Shown here: in pieces, positions 36,985-45,576 of the stretch
How positions within the stretch are numbered: the first letter of the stretch is position 1
How the letters are laid out: the number at the start of each line of letters is the position of its first letter
NCBI RefSeq assembly: GCF_900099605.1
Contig: NZ_FNDK01000001.1
Span: forward strand, 248,001-312,000
Direction: 5' to 3'
From: Alteribacillus persepolensis
GTDB lineage: Bacteria; Bacillota; Bacilli; Bacillales; Marinococcaceae
Length of the DNA stretch: 64,000 nucleotides
The notes under the pieces: model-generated
What the model saw: the letters and a program-made list of their open reading frames with translations, nothing else
What the model was told of the DNA's origin: nothing
The model's database searches: none
Translations under genes and position numbers: made by a program

Positions 36985-37013
36985 GCAGGAATAAACGAAC
37001 AAATCGTGAATAT
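36985..37013 (+). promoter_or_regulatory. Sigma-H promoter of spoVS
   Basis: GCAGGAATA (36985-36993), 11 bases, CGTGAATAT (37005-37013): matches RNAGGAWWW-N11/12-RNNGAATWW with one mismatch (C for the first R). B. subtilis spoVS is also sigma-H dependent. Confidence 0.7.
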
Positions 37014-37054
37014 AGTTAGTGAGGGGCATTATCCCACATAAGGAGGTACTAAAA

Positions 37055-37315
37055 ATGGAAGTATTAAAAGTATCAGCTAAATCCACTCCCAATTCTGTAG
37101 CAGGCGCATTGGCAGGAGTTATTCGAGAAAGAGGAGCTGCGGAAATTCAGGCGATAGGCGCAGGTGCCCTGAATCAATCGATTAAAGCAATAGCTATAGC
37201 GAGGGGATTTGTTGCCCCAAGCGGTATCGACCTTGTTTGTATTCCAGCATTCACAGACATTCAAATTGATGGTGAAGAACGAACGGCAATAAAATTAATT
37301 ATAGAGCCCCGTTAA
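37055..37315 (+). CDS. spoVS: Stage V sporulation protein S
   Basis: 86 residues, identical in length to the B. subtilis protein. Alba-like small protein that affects septation and coat/cortex stages. Starts MEVLKVSAKSTPNSVAGALAG; IQAIGAGALNQSIKAIAIARG is the conserved core. AAGGAGG sits 9 bases before ATG 37055; an in-frame start at 37019 overlaps the region before that site. Very highly conserved. Confidence 0.97.
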   Translation: MEVLKVSAKSTPNSVAGALAGVIRERGAAEIQAIGAGALNQSIKAIAIARGFVAPSGIDLVCIPAFTDIQIDGEERTAIKLIIEPR

Positions 37316-37334
37316 TTCCATATCAGCACATTTA

Positions 37335-37367
37335 AACCTGGCTGTCAAATAGATCAGCCAGGTTTTT
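37335..37367 (+). terminator. spoVS terminator
   Basis: AACCTGGCTG (37335-37344) / CAGCCAGGTT (37355-37364), then Ts. Confidence 0.92.
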
Positions 37368-37441
37368 CTATGCATATGCGGCGGCAGCTTTCAGGATAGG
37401 ATAAGTTTAGTAAATAATAATAATAATAATGCACTTAACGG

Positions 37442-37470
37442 TTGATTTTTGTAAATTTTCATTCTATTAT
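37442..37470 (+). promoter_or_regulatory. Sigma-A promoter of korAB
   Basis: TTGATT (37442-37447), 17 bases, TATTAT (37465-37470), about 100 bases before korA. Confidence 0.5.
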
Positions 37471-37572
37471 ATAGGAATATATACATTTTATCTTTGCAGG
37501 TGTATTACATAAACGCATGCCTAGATAAACAAAGTAGTAGGGATAGGAAGGACTGGAAAGGATGAGAAACAC

Positions 37573-39318
37573 ATGATTGATCAACTTAGTTGGAAAGTTG
37601 GCGGACAGCAGGGGGAAGGGATAGAGAGTACAGGGGAAATCTTTTCTACTGCCTTAAACCGCCTTGGTTATTACTTATACGGGTATAGACATTTTTCATC
37701 ACGAATAAAAGGTGGTCATACCAACAATAAAATTCGTGTAAGTACAAAGCCTATAAATGCTGTTTCTGATGATCTGGATATTTTGGTTGCTTTTGATCAG
37801 GAAACCATTGACGTGAATTATCATGAGCTACGGAGTGGCGGGGTGGTTATTGCAGATGCGAAATTTAACCCGTCTATTCCTGAAGATGGAAAAGCAACAT
37901 TATATGAAGTGCCATTTACGGAAACAGCGAAAGAATTGGGTACTCCTTTAATGAAAAATATGGTTGCAGTCGGGGCGTCTAGCGCTATTTTAGGCATCCC
38001 TGCTGACTATTACCAAGAAGTCGTAGAAGAGATATTTTCGAAAAAAGGCCAGTCTGTTGTTGACAAAAACATGCAAGCGCTGCAAACAGGGGCAGAACAG
38101 TTTCGAGAGCAAGCTGGCGATAACGTAGATGCATTCCTTTTAGAAGAAGCAGATGGTAAAAAACGAATGTTTATGATTGGAAATGATGCCATAGGACTTG
38201 GTGCGGTAACAGCTGGTTCGCGTTTTATGGCAGCGTACCCTATCACCCCTGCTTCGGAAATAATGGAGTATTTAATTAAAACGTTTCCTGATTTCGGCGG
38301 TACGGTGATTCAAACCGAAGACGAAATTGCGGCAGCTAATATGGCGATTGGTTCCAATTATGCCGGTGTTCGCGCATTAACAGCATCTGCAGGTCCTGGA
38401 TTGTCGCTTATGACAGAAGCGATTGGACTTTCTGGGATGACCGAAACACCTTTGGTTATTGTGGATACACAAAGAGGCGGACCAAGTACAGGGCTTCCAA
38501 CAAAGCAGGAACAATCGGATATGATGGCAATGTTGTATGGTACGCACGGGGAAATTCCAAAGATTGTTATTGCTCCTAGTACTGTACAAGAAGCCTTCTA
38601 TGATACGATTACAGCATTTAATATGGCTGAGGAATATCAGTGTCCAGTTATTTTAATGTCTGACCTTGCATTATCATTAGGCAAGCAGACTGTGGAACCA
38701 TTAAACTTTGATAATGTTCAAATTCGAAGAGGGAAGTTAGATCAAGCTCCAGATCTGCCTGTACAAGCACCAGAAGAATACTTTAACCGCTACGAGTATG
38801 AGGCGGAAGGAGACGGCATTTCAACTCGATTGCTGCCAGGAACAGAAAACGGAATCTATCATGTTACTGGAGTGGAACATGACGAAACGGGGAAGCCATC
38901 GGAAAAACCAGAAAATAGACAGCAGCAAATGGACAAGCGATTAAAGAAGACCCAAACGGTGCCTTATCGTTTCGATGAGCCGGTATATCGGGATGAACCC
39001 TATGAGAAAGCAGACTTATTAGTAGTTGGGATTAATTCGACTAGAGGAACGATACAAGAAGCTGTCTCTCGCTTGAGAGAGGAAGGACACGCTATACATC
39101 ATGCACATATTCGACTGCTGCATCCTTTCCCGGTTGAAGAGTTAGAGCAAGCATTAGAGCGTACGGAAAAGGTTGTTGTCGTCGAAAATAATGCAACGGC
39201 TCAGTTGGCTAACATTATTCGATTGAATACAGGGGTTAATGCTGAAAATATTTTGAAATATGACGGCAATCCATTTTTACCAGGTGAAATTTATCGTGAA
39301 TGCAAGGAGTTGTTATAG
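37573..39318 (+). CDS. korA: 2-oxoacid:ferredoxin oxidoreductase, fused gamma-alpha subunit
   Basis: 581 residues. N-terminal gamma domain (WKVGGQQGEGIESTGEIFSTAL; HFSSRIKGGHTNN) fused to the pyrimidine-binding alpha domain (FMAAYPITPASEIMEYL; QTEDEIAAANMAIGSNYAG; TASAGPGLSLMTEAIGL). With KorB it oxidatively decarboxylates 2-oxoglutarate or another 2-oxoacid using CoA and ferredoxin. The C-terminal domain ends in the family GGI-like pairing region (VVVENNATAQLANIIR). Substrate cannot be fixed by sequence alone. korB follows at once. Confidence 0.93.
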   Translation: MIDQLSWKVGGQQGEGIESTGEIFSTALNRLGYYLYGYRHFSSRIKGGHTNNKIRVSTKPINAVSDDLDILVAFDQETIDVNYHELRSGGVVIADAKFNPSIPEDGKATLYEVPFTETAKELGTPLMKNMVAVGASSAILGIPADYYQEVVEEIFSKKGQSVVDKNMQALQTGAEQFREQAGDNVDAFLLEEADGKKRMFMIGNDAIGLGAVTAGSRFMAAYPITPASEIMEYLIKTFPDFGGTVIQTEDEIAAANMAIGSNYAGVRALTASAGPGLSLMTEAIGLSGMTETPLVIVDTQRGGPSTGLPTKQEQSDMMAMLYGTHGEIPKIVIAPSTVQEAFYDTITAFNMAEEYQCPVILMSDLALSLGKQTVEPLNFDNVQIRRGKLDQAPDLPVQAPEEYFNRYEYEAEGDGISTRLLPGTENGIYHVTGVEHDETGKPSEKPENRQQQMDKRLKKTQTVPYRFDEPVYRDEPYEKADLLVVGINSTRGTIQEAVSRLREEGHAIHHAHIRLLHPFPVEELEQALERTEKVVVVENNATAQLANIIRLNTGVNAENILKYDGNPFLPGEIYRECKELL

Positions 39319-40185
39319 GTGGCTACTGTAAAAGATTTTCGTAATAAAGTGAAACCAAACTGGTGCCCAGGATGCGGTGACTTTTCAATTCAAGCAGCTA
39401 TTCAACGTGCAGCAGCCAATGTAGGCTTAGAACCACACGACTTAGCGTTGATTACTGGTATCGGCTGTTCCGGAAGAATCTCTGGTTACATCAATGCTTA
39501 TGGGTTCCACGGTGTACACGGACGAGTGCTTCCTTTGGCACAAGGAGTAAAAATGGCAAACCGAGATTTAACGGTTATCGCTTCAGGCGGTGATGGTGAT
39601 GGATTTGCTATTGGAATGGGACACACCATTCACTCGATTCGGCGAAATATCAACATGACGTATATTATCATGGACAACCAAATTTATGGGTTAACAAAAG
39701 GACAAACATCGCCAAGAAGTGAAGCTGGCTTTAAAACAAAGAGTACACCGGACGGTTCCATCGAGGCATCTCTTAATGCAATGGAAACAGCGTTGACAGC
39801 TGGAGCTACATTTGTGGCACAAAGCTTTTCAAGTGATTTAAAAGAACTTACCTCATTGATTGAGCAAGGCATTAACCATGACGGTTTCTCTATTATTAAT
39901 GTATTCAGTCCATGTGTAACATTTAACAAAGTGAATACGTATGACTGGTTTAAAGAAAACTTGACGAAATTAGAAACAGTCGAAGATTATGATTATACTG
40001 ATAGGAAAAAAGCGATGCAAACGTTAATGGAACATAATGGTTTAGTGACCGGGTTAATTTATCAAGATGATTCGAAGCCTTCTTATCAAGACCAAATTCC
40101 AGGATACAAGTCGACACCGCTTTCTGAGTCAGAATTGAAGTTAGAAAAAGAAACATTTGAACGTCTAGCAAATGAATTCATGTAA
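39319..40185 (+). CDS. korB: 2-oxoacid:ferredoxin oxidoreductase beta subunit
   Basis: 288 residues, GTG start right after the korA stop with AAGGAG in korA. TPP-binding subunit: GGDGDGFAIGMGHTIHS and NQIYGLTKGQTSPRS. Cys residues for the single [4Fe-4S] cluster are visible: CPGC (near residues 13-16), GIGCSGR, and SPCVTFN. Works with KorA; electrons go to a ferredoxin encoded elsewhere. Confidence 0.95.
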   Translation: MATVKDFRNKVKPNWCPGCGDFSIQAAIQRAAANVGLEPHDLALITGIGCSGRISGYINAYGFHGVHGRVLPLAQGVKMANRDLTVIASGGDGDGFAIGMGHTIHSIRRNINMTYIIMDNQIYGLTKGQTSPRSEAGFKTKSTPDGSIEASLNAMETALTAGATFVAQSFSSDLKELTSLIEQGINHDGFSIINVFSPCVTFNKVNTYDWFKENLTKLETVEDYDYTDRKKAMQTLMEHNGLVTGLIYQDDSKPSYQDQIPGYKSTPLSESELKLEKETFERLANEFM

Positions 40186-40187
40186 AC

Positions 40188-40232
40188 AAAAAGGTTGGCC
40201 ACTTGCTACAAGCAGTGGCTGAACCTTTTTTG
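40188..40232 (+). terminator. korB terminator
   Basis: AAGGTT and GCCAC arms pair with GTGGC and AACCTT around a small internal loop, followed by TTTTTT. Confidence 0.8.
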
Positions 40233-40293
40233 TTTGTCTTTCTTAGATATTGTTGTCAGGCACTACCGGTGAACATGTGCGGCTTCAGCAGTC

Positions 40294-40315
40294 GCCAGTA
40301 TGTTAACATGCTGGC
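40294..40315. promoter_or_regulatory. 22-bp near-perfect palindrome
   Basis: GCCAGTATGTT followed by AACATGCTGGC, one mismatched pair. It lies 160-180 bases before the ABC-class ATPase gene with no T run, so an operator is more likely than a terminator. Confidence 0.5.
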
Positions 40316-40473
40316 TGAGAAATCTTATATTTCTGTTTGTGCAAGGCGCATCTCAGAGAATGATAAGTAGAAAAGTTTACATGAATGATAATGACATTTT
40401 ACAGAGCATTTTGTTTAAAAAGTGCTGCTTGCGGAAATAGATGCAGAGGATAAAGAAAGAAAGGAGACAAAAA

Positions 40474-42150
40474 ATGCAGCAACTGATACAAACATTGCAA
40501 CGAATTGATAAGAAAGGATACAAAGCATACAATGATATAAAAGGGACGTACACCTTTTCGGATTTTCATCTGCATCTGGATCATATTCAGGCTGATCCGT
40601 ATGCAAGTCCATCTCGAGCACGAGTGGTGTTGAAACGAAAAGCACTTGGTTTAGGAGCAGAGTGTGATCAAACTGATGCGAGAAGGATAGCGACCATTGA
40701 TTTTTTTGCCAATCGGCTGCAGCACGAACTGCACAAACGAAATGGAAGGATTGGCATCGTTATAGATGGACCAGGGCAAGAAGTTCTTGATCGGACAGCT
40801 GTTGTTTTGCATCAAAATGATATAGATATTCGTTTATCGATACATTTGCCAGCACGAGGCAGGACAATCCTTGGAAAACAAGCCATCGACCGTCTGACAC
40901 GTGACCTTCCTGACGTCGTCATAAAGGCTGTAAAAGAATTTAATAAAAGTGCCTTAATGAAACAGTTAGAGTTGGCCGACCAGCAAGAAGCCATTCGCCA
41001 TTTCTTAAAAGAGAACAACTATGTGACTTTTATTGCCAATGGCTCAGTGCTGCCAAGAAAAAGTGGTATTAGTAATAAACCGCTGGAAGGAGATCAAGTT
41101 GTTCCTTTTCAATCACCGTCTTCGTTAGAAGTAGAAATTGACATTCCCCATCGCTCTACTGTTAAAGGGATGGCATTAAAACAGGGAGTCAATATTATTG
41201 TCGGTGGCGGATACCATGGAAAAAGCACGTTGCTGGAGGCGATTGAGCGAGGCATTTATAATCATCGGGAAAAGGACGGCCGTGAGTTTGTCATTACGAA
41301 TGATTCAGCAGTCAAAGTACGTGCTGAAGATGGAAGAAGCGTAGAAAGTGTTAATATTTCTCCATTCATTTCCAATTTGCCTGTTCAAAAAGATACGCGC
41401 ACCTTTTCAACAGAAAATGCAAGCGGCAGTACATCACAAGCTGCAAACATTATCGAAAGTTTGGAAGCAGGTGCTTCGTGTTTGTTAATTGATGAAGACA
41501 CTAGTGCGACTAATTTTATGATTCGCGATGCCCGCATGCAGGCACTCGTTGCAAAAGAGAAAGAGCCCATTACACCCTTTATTGATAAAGTAAAAACATT
41601 GTATGATGAACACCGTGTTTCAACGGTTCTCGTTGTTGGCGGGGCTGGTGATTATTTTGACGTTGCTGATACAGTCGTTATGATGGAAGAATATCGCCCG
41701 CATGATGTCACCCAAAAAGCAAAAGAGATTGCTAAAAGATATGGCTCGGAGCGTAACAAAGAAGCGGGGACGACGTTTGGTGAAGTGACACCGCGGACAG
41801 TGGTGACAGACAGCTTCCAGGCAAGAAAAGGGAAAAAAGAGAAAGTGAGCGGGAAAGGTCGAACAACGATTATGTACGGCAAAGATATCATCGACCTTTC
41901 CGGTGTTGAACAGCTGATTGATCACAGTCAAACCAATGCCATTGCAAACATGATTCGTTATGCTTGTAAAAACATTGGTCAAACCGCTTCTCTTTCTGCT
42001 ATTCTTGATTTTTTAGAGCGGGAAGTAAGTGAAAAAGGACTTGATGTTTTATCTCCATTTGCAGGAAAGCACCCTGGCGATATGGCAAAGCCGCGGCGTA
42101 CAGAAATCGCAGCAGCTATTAACCGCCACCGGAAACTAAAGATAAAATAA
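40474..42150 (+). CDS. ABC-class ATPase domain protein
   Basis: 558 residues from ATG 40474 after AAAGGAG; an in-frame ATG at 40441 lacks one. Looks like the family annotated as predicted ATPase of the ABC class. Seen: Walker A-like GGGYHGKSTLLEAI (about residues 246-259), a signature-like region GSTSQAANIIESL, and Walker B-like CLLIDEDTSATNFM. No membrane segments. Conserved but uncharacterised to my knowledge; the GGGYHGKST P-loop is distinctive. A hairpin follows the stop and miaB comes next with its own promoter. Confidence 0.85.
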   Translation: MQQLIQTLQRIDKKGYKAYNDIKGTYTFSDFHLHLDHIQADPYASPSRARVVLKRKALGLGAECDQTDARRIATIDFFANRLQHELHKRNGRIGIVIDGPGQEVLDRTAVVLHQNDIDIRLSIHLPARGRTILGKQAIDRLTRDLPDVVIKAVKEFNKSALMKQLELADQQEAIRHFLKENNYVTFIANGSVLPRKSGISNKPLEGDQVVPFQSPSSLEVEIDIPHRSTVKGMALKQGVNIIVGGGYHGKSTLLEAIERGIYNHREKDGREFVITNDSAVKVRAEDGRSVESVNISPFISNLPVQKDTRTFSTENASGSTSQAANIIESLEAGASCLLIDEDTSATNFMIRDARMQALVAKEKEPITPFIDKVKTLYDEHRVSTVLVVGGAGDYFDVADTVVMMEEYRPHDVTQKAKEIAKRYGSERNKEAGTTFGEVTPRTVVTDSFQARKGKKEKVSGKGRTTIMYGKDIIDLSGVEQLIDHSQTNAIANMIRYACKNIGQTASLSAILDFLEREVSEKGLDVLSPFAGKHPGDMAKPRRTEIAAAINRHRKLKIK

Positions 42151-42156
42151 TGACAC

Positions 42157-42190
42157 AGCGCACTGCTTGCAAGCGGTGCGCTATTGTTTT
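42157..42190 (+). terminator. Terminator after ABC-class ATPase gene
   Basis: AGCGCAC (42157-42163) / GTGCGCT (42176-42182) with an inner GCTT/AAGC stem, then TTGTTTT. Confidence 0.65.
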
Positions 42191-42212
42191 CTTTGTCTAT
42201 AAAAGGTATAAT
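42184..42212 (+). promoter_or_regulatory. Sigma-A promoter of miaB
   Basis: TTGTTT (42184-42189), 17 bases, TATAAT (42207-42212). Confidence 0.6.
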
Positions 42213-42331
42213 TTAAAATTGGATCTTCCCTATGCAACGGAAATAAAACGCAATATTTATATAAACAGCAGTGTTTATGAAAAGGTGCTGGGTGTTTTAG
42301 TGAGGAATTGATGTGAAAGGAGAGCAGGTTT

Positions 42332-43951
42332 ATGAATGAAGAACAACGCAAGCAGCAGCAAGGTGAAGCGCCTTCTGAAGAAGTACAAGCTAAAAAAACG
42401 AATGCATCAACGAAAAAAGATTACAGTAAATATTTTGATTTCTCTCATGCAAAAATGGAACATTCAAAAGACGGTAAGCAATATATGAAAATTGGCGGCC
42501 GCAGTATTTTAATTAACGAGCAGCCAGATTATAAAAAAGGCAAGCGCCGTGGAAAAGAAGACGTGGAAGTTCACTATAACTTTTCTATCCCAGACGAAAT
42601 GAAAGGCATTGGTGCAGGCAAAAAGTATTTAATCCGTACGTATGGCTGTCAGATGAACTATCATGATACAGAAAACATGTCCGGTATTTTAGAAGAAATG
42701 GGTTTTTCTGAAACCGATCAAACGGAAGAAGCGGATGTTATTTTCTTAAATACATGTGCAATTCGTGAAAATGCAGAGAATAAAGTATTTGGCGAAATCG
42801 GCAACCTTAAAACATTAAAGCGGGAAAAGCCGGAGTTGATTCTGGGTGTCTGCGGCTGTATGTCCCAGGAAGAAACTGTCGTCAATCGCATTATGCAAAA
42901 ACACCAGCACATTGATTTGATTTTTGGTACCCACAATATTCATCGCGTTCCGCACCTTTTAAAGGACGCCATACAAGGAAAAGAAATGGTTATTGAAGTA
43001 TGGTCTAAAGAAGGCGATGTTGTAGAAAATATGCCGCGAAAACGCGTGGGAAAAACCCAGGCTTGGGTAAACATTATGTATGGATGCGATAAATTCTGTA
43101 CGTACTGCATTGTACCGTATACTCGCGGAAAAGAAAGAAGCCGTTTGCCAGAAGATATTATTGCAGAAGTTCGTGACTTAGCTCGTCAAGGGTATAAAGA
43201 AATTACTCTCTTAGGACAAAATGTCAATGCTTATGGAAAAGATTTGGACCGGGACTATGGATTAGGTCACTTAATGGACGAGCTGCACAACATTGATATT
43301 CCGCGTATTCGTTTTACGACTAGCCATCCGCGTGACTTTGATGATCACTTAATCAATGTTTTAGCACAAGGCGGCAATCTGGTAGAACACATTCACTTGC
43401 CGGTTCAATCAGGAAACAACGATGTGTTAAAATTAATGGCAAGAAAGTATACAAGAGAACATTACGTGGAGCTTGCTAGAAAGATTAAAGAAGCAATGCC
43501 GCATGCTTCATTTACGACAGATTTGATTGTCGGCTTTCCAAATGAAACGGAAGAGCAGTTCCAAGACACGCTTTCATTAGTGAAAGAAATGGACTACGAC
43601 AGCGCGTTTACGTATATTTATTCTCCAAGAGATAATACGCCGGCAGCAAAAATGAAAGACAATGTGCCGATGGAAGTGAAAAAAGACCGTTTGGCACGCT
43701 TAAATAAAGTTGTCAATGAAATCTCTGCGCGCCGTAATAAAGAGCTAGAAGGAAAGATTGTAGAAGTACTTGTAGAAGGCGAAAGCAAGAAAAATCCAGA
43801 TATTTTATCCGGGCGTACGCGTACGAATAAGCTTGTTAACTTCCGTGGTCCCAAATCAAGCATCGGTGAAATTGTATACACAAAGATTACAGAAGCAAAA
43901 ACGTGGACGCTTGACGGTGAAATGGTTGAAATGGCAGAGGTGAATAAATAA
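42332..43951 (+). CDS. miaB: tRNA-2-methylthio-N6-dimethylallyladenosine synthase
   Basis: Radical-SAM methylthiotransferase acting on i6A37 of tRNA, the product of MiaA (51298). 539 residues, with a long Lys/Gln-rich N-terminal extension of about 90 residues before the UPF0004 domain ([16 protein letters not shown]). Cluster ligands: Cys in [15 protein letters not shown] and [10 protein letters not shown] for the auxiliary cluster; CDKFCTYC for the radical-SAM cluster. C-terminal TRAM domain ([14 protein letters not shown]). AAAGGAGAG start. ricA follows without a gap. Confidence 0.97.
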   Translation: MNEEQRKQQQGEAPSEEVQAKKTNASTKKDYSKYFDFSHAKMEHSKDGKQYMKIGGRSILINEQPDYKKGKRRGKEDVEVHYNFSIPDEMKGIGAGKKYLIRTYGCQMNYHDTENMSGILEEMGFSETDQTEEADVIFLNTCAIRENAENKVFGEIGNLKTLKREKPELILGVCGCMSQEETVVNRIMQKHQHIDLIFGTHNIHRVPHLLKDAIQGKEMVIEVWSKEGDVVENMPRKRVGKTQAWVNIMYGCDKFCTYCIVPYTRGKERSRLPEDIIAEVRDLARQGYKEITLLGQNVNAYGKDLDRDYGLGHLMDELHNIDIPRIRFTTSHPRDFDDHLINVLAQGGNLVEHIHLPVQSGNNDVLKLMARKYTREHYVELARKIKEAMPHASFTTDLIVGFPNETEEQFQDTLSLVKEMDYDSAFTYIYSPRDNTPAAKMKDNVPMEVKKDRLARLNKVVNEISARRNKELEGKIVEVLVEGESKKNPDILSGRTRTNKLVNFRGPKSSIGEIVYTKITEAKTWTLDGEMVEMAEVNK

Positions 43952-44377
43952 ATGAGCGAAGCAGCTTACACCAAACAAGATGTACTCAACAAGGCAAAAG
44001 AATTAGGCAGACTCATATCAAAAACCGAAGAAGTCGACTTTTTTAAGAAAGCTGAGACAAAGATTAATCAAAACTTGAAAGTACAAGAGCTTATTGGCAA
44101 AATCAAGAATAAACAAAAGCAGGCAGTAAACTTGCAGCATTATCAAAAGCACGAAGCATTAAAGCAAGTTGAAAAAGAAATTGAGGAATTAAACCAAGAA
44201 ATTGATGAGATTCCACTCGTACAAGAATTTAAACAAAGCCAAACAGAGGTCAATCACTTGCTTCAGCTTGTGTCCACGACGATATCTAATACCGTAACTG
44301 ATGAAATAATTGAGTCGACCGGCGGCGACAAACTGCAAGGCACTACGAATAAAAGTCCATTTATTGATATTAATTAA
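43952..44377 (+). CDS. ricA: YlbF/YmcA-family protein RicA
   Basis: 141 residues, helical coiled coil of the YlbF/YmcA family. RicA with RicF and RicT forms a complex that affects RNase Y-dependent RNA maturation and phosphorelay control in B. subtilis. Seen: TKQDVLNKAKELGRLISKTEEVDFFKKAE and the C-terminal TVSNTVTDEIIESTGGDK-like end. Starts directly after miaB; rny and ricA lie in the same window. Confidence 0.92.
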   Translation: MSEAAYTKQDVLNKAKELGRLISKTEEVDFFKKAETKINQNLKVQELIGKIKNKQKQAVNLQHYQKHEALKQVEKEIEELNQEIDEIPLVQEFKQSQTEVNHLLQLVSTTISNTVTDEIIESTGGDKLQGTTNKSPFIDIN

Positions 44378-44387
44378 ATAATACTTC

Positions 44388-44424
44388 CCCTTGCCGTTCC
44401 CTTTACACGCGGCAAGGGCTTTTT
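44388..44424 (+). terminator. ricA terminator
   Basis: CCCTTGCCG (44388-44396) / CGGCAAGGG (44410-44418), then CTTTTT. Confidence 0.92.
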
Positions 44425-44715
44425 GGCTTCAAAAACACGTCACTGTTTAACAGTATCATGTAATCAGGCAGCGGATAGCGGGTACTGGTATTTCTCAAAT
44501 TGTACATATCGTTTTTTTATAAGTTCTCGACTGTTTATTGCGTGAGAGAATGTGTAGGTTATTTTTGATACTTTTAAAATTTCACGTACCGTATTTTTAT
44601 AGACATAAATAAAAGGCTTTCTAAATACATATAAAGTACAAGGCTAATATTTGTTGTGATTAGCCGGTTCTCAGCCAAAAGACATACCTTGCAAGGCGGC
44701 TGAATAAAATTGACA
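44425..44715. other. Gene-free stretch before cotE
   Basis: Most of the 427-base gap between ricA and cotE. AT-rich, no gene. A 7-bp hairpin GGCTAAT/ATTAGCC (44642-44665) is present without a T run. Several CATA-type words occur (for example CATATAAA at 44628) but only the one at 44734 has good spacing. Confidence 0.5.
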
Positions 44716-44742
44716 ACATAGACGTTTATCATGCATATAGTT
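44716..44742 (+). promoter_or_regulatory. Sporulation promoter of cotE (sigma-K/E-like)
   Basis: AC (44716-44717), 16 bases, CATATAGTT (44734-44742): one mismatch to CATANNNTA. It also resembles the sigma-E -10 CATACANT with one mismatch. B. subtilis cotE has both kinds of promoter. Confidence 0.5.
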
Positions 44743-44804
44743 TAAACATGGATGAAGCGGAAGACATTTCAGGGTGTCTTTCACGTTTGAAAAGGAGGGT
44801 GCAC

Positions 44805-45374
44805 ATGTCGTCGGAAAAAGATAACGCGCGTTATCGAGAGATTGTTACTAAAGCCGTGTGCGGAAAAGGGAAAAAACATTGTAAAGATACTCATGTCGTT
44901 AAACCGCCCCAAAAACCTACAAGTATTTTAGGGTGCTGGATTATTAATCATGAGTATGAAGCAGATCGAAAGGGAGATTCTGTAGAGATTGTTGGAAGCT
45001 ATGATATTAATGTGTGGTATTCCTATGATGAAAACACGAAAACCGATGTTACTTCTGAAAACGTCACGTATTCTGAAGTAGTTCCCCTGGCAATGAAACA
45101 AAAAGAACTTCTTAGTGATGAGGTAGATGTGATTGCGAGAACATTAAAGCAGCCAAATACAATTGAAGCATCCATTGGCGACAAAGGAAAAGATGTGAAG
45201 GTGGAGGTGGAAAAAGAATTCTCGGCAGAGATTGTAGGTGAAACAAAAGTCTGCATTCAAATTCATCCGGATGCAGAAGATGATGATTATAGAAATATCA
45301 GCTTTGATGAACAAGTATCGGATGAAGAGTTAAAGAAAATCGACACAGATTTTTTAGATGATAAAAAACATTAA
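44805..45374 (+). CDS. cotE: Outer spore coat protein CotE
   Basis: Morphogenetic protein that builds the outer coat. 189 residues from ATG 44805 after AAAGGAGGG; an in-frame ATG at 44748 has no ribosome binding site. Seen: RYREIVTKAVCGKGKK at the N-terminus, SILGCWIINHEYEADRKGDSVEI (core), SYDINVWYSYDENTKT, and an acidic C-terminus (HPDAEDDDY...DTDFLDDKKH) that in B. subtilis recruits other coat proteins. Lies between ricA and mutS as in B. subtilis. Confidence 0.95.
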   Translation: MSSEKDNARYREIVTKAVCGKGKKHCKDTHVVKPPQKPTSILGCWIINHEYEADRKGDSVEIVGSYDINVWYSYDENTKTDVTSENVTYSEVVPLAMKQKELLSDEVDVIARTLKQPNTIEASIGDKGKDVKVEVEKEFSAEIVGETKVCIQIHPDAEDDDYRNISFDEQVSDEELKKIDTDFLDDKKH

Positions 45375-45388
45375 TTACAAAAGGAACG

Positions 45389-45428
45389 GCTGTCTAGAGG
45401 ATTAAAAAGCCCTTTAGGCAGCTTTTTT
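45389..45428 (+). terminator. cotE terminator
   Basis: GCTGTCTA (45389-45396) / TAGGCAGC (45415-45422, one G-U), six Ts. Confidence 0.85.
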
Positions 45429-45524
45429 CTGTGTTATTACTTACGGGAAGATGACATAGGTGAGAAAGAAAAATCCCTTAAAAGACAGCTCGCTGCCTTC
45501 TAACAACGACAGCGGTCCGCTTTG

Positions 45525-45533
45525 TGATATAAT
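45525..45533 (+). promoter_or_regulatory. Extended -10 promoter of mutS
   Basis: TGATATAAT, 44 bases before the GTG of mutS; no strong -35. Confidence 0.6.
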
Positions 45534-45576
45534 AAAAAATAAATACGTTTTGATTCGATTAGTTGGAGGAATAAGC

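Noticed and set aside
37413-37430. Six AAT repeats considered as a functional repeat array
   Set aside because: Short simple-sequence tract in an AT-rich intergenic stretch; no further structure.
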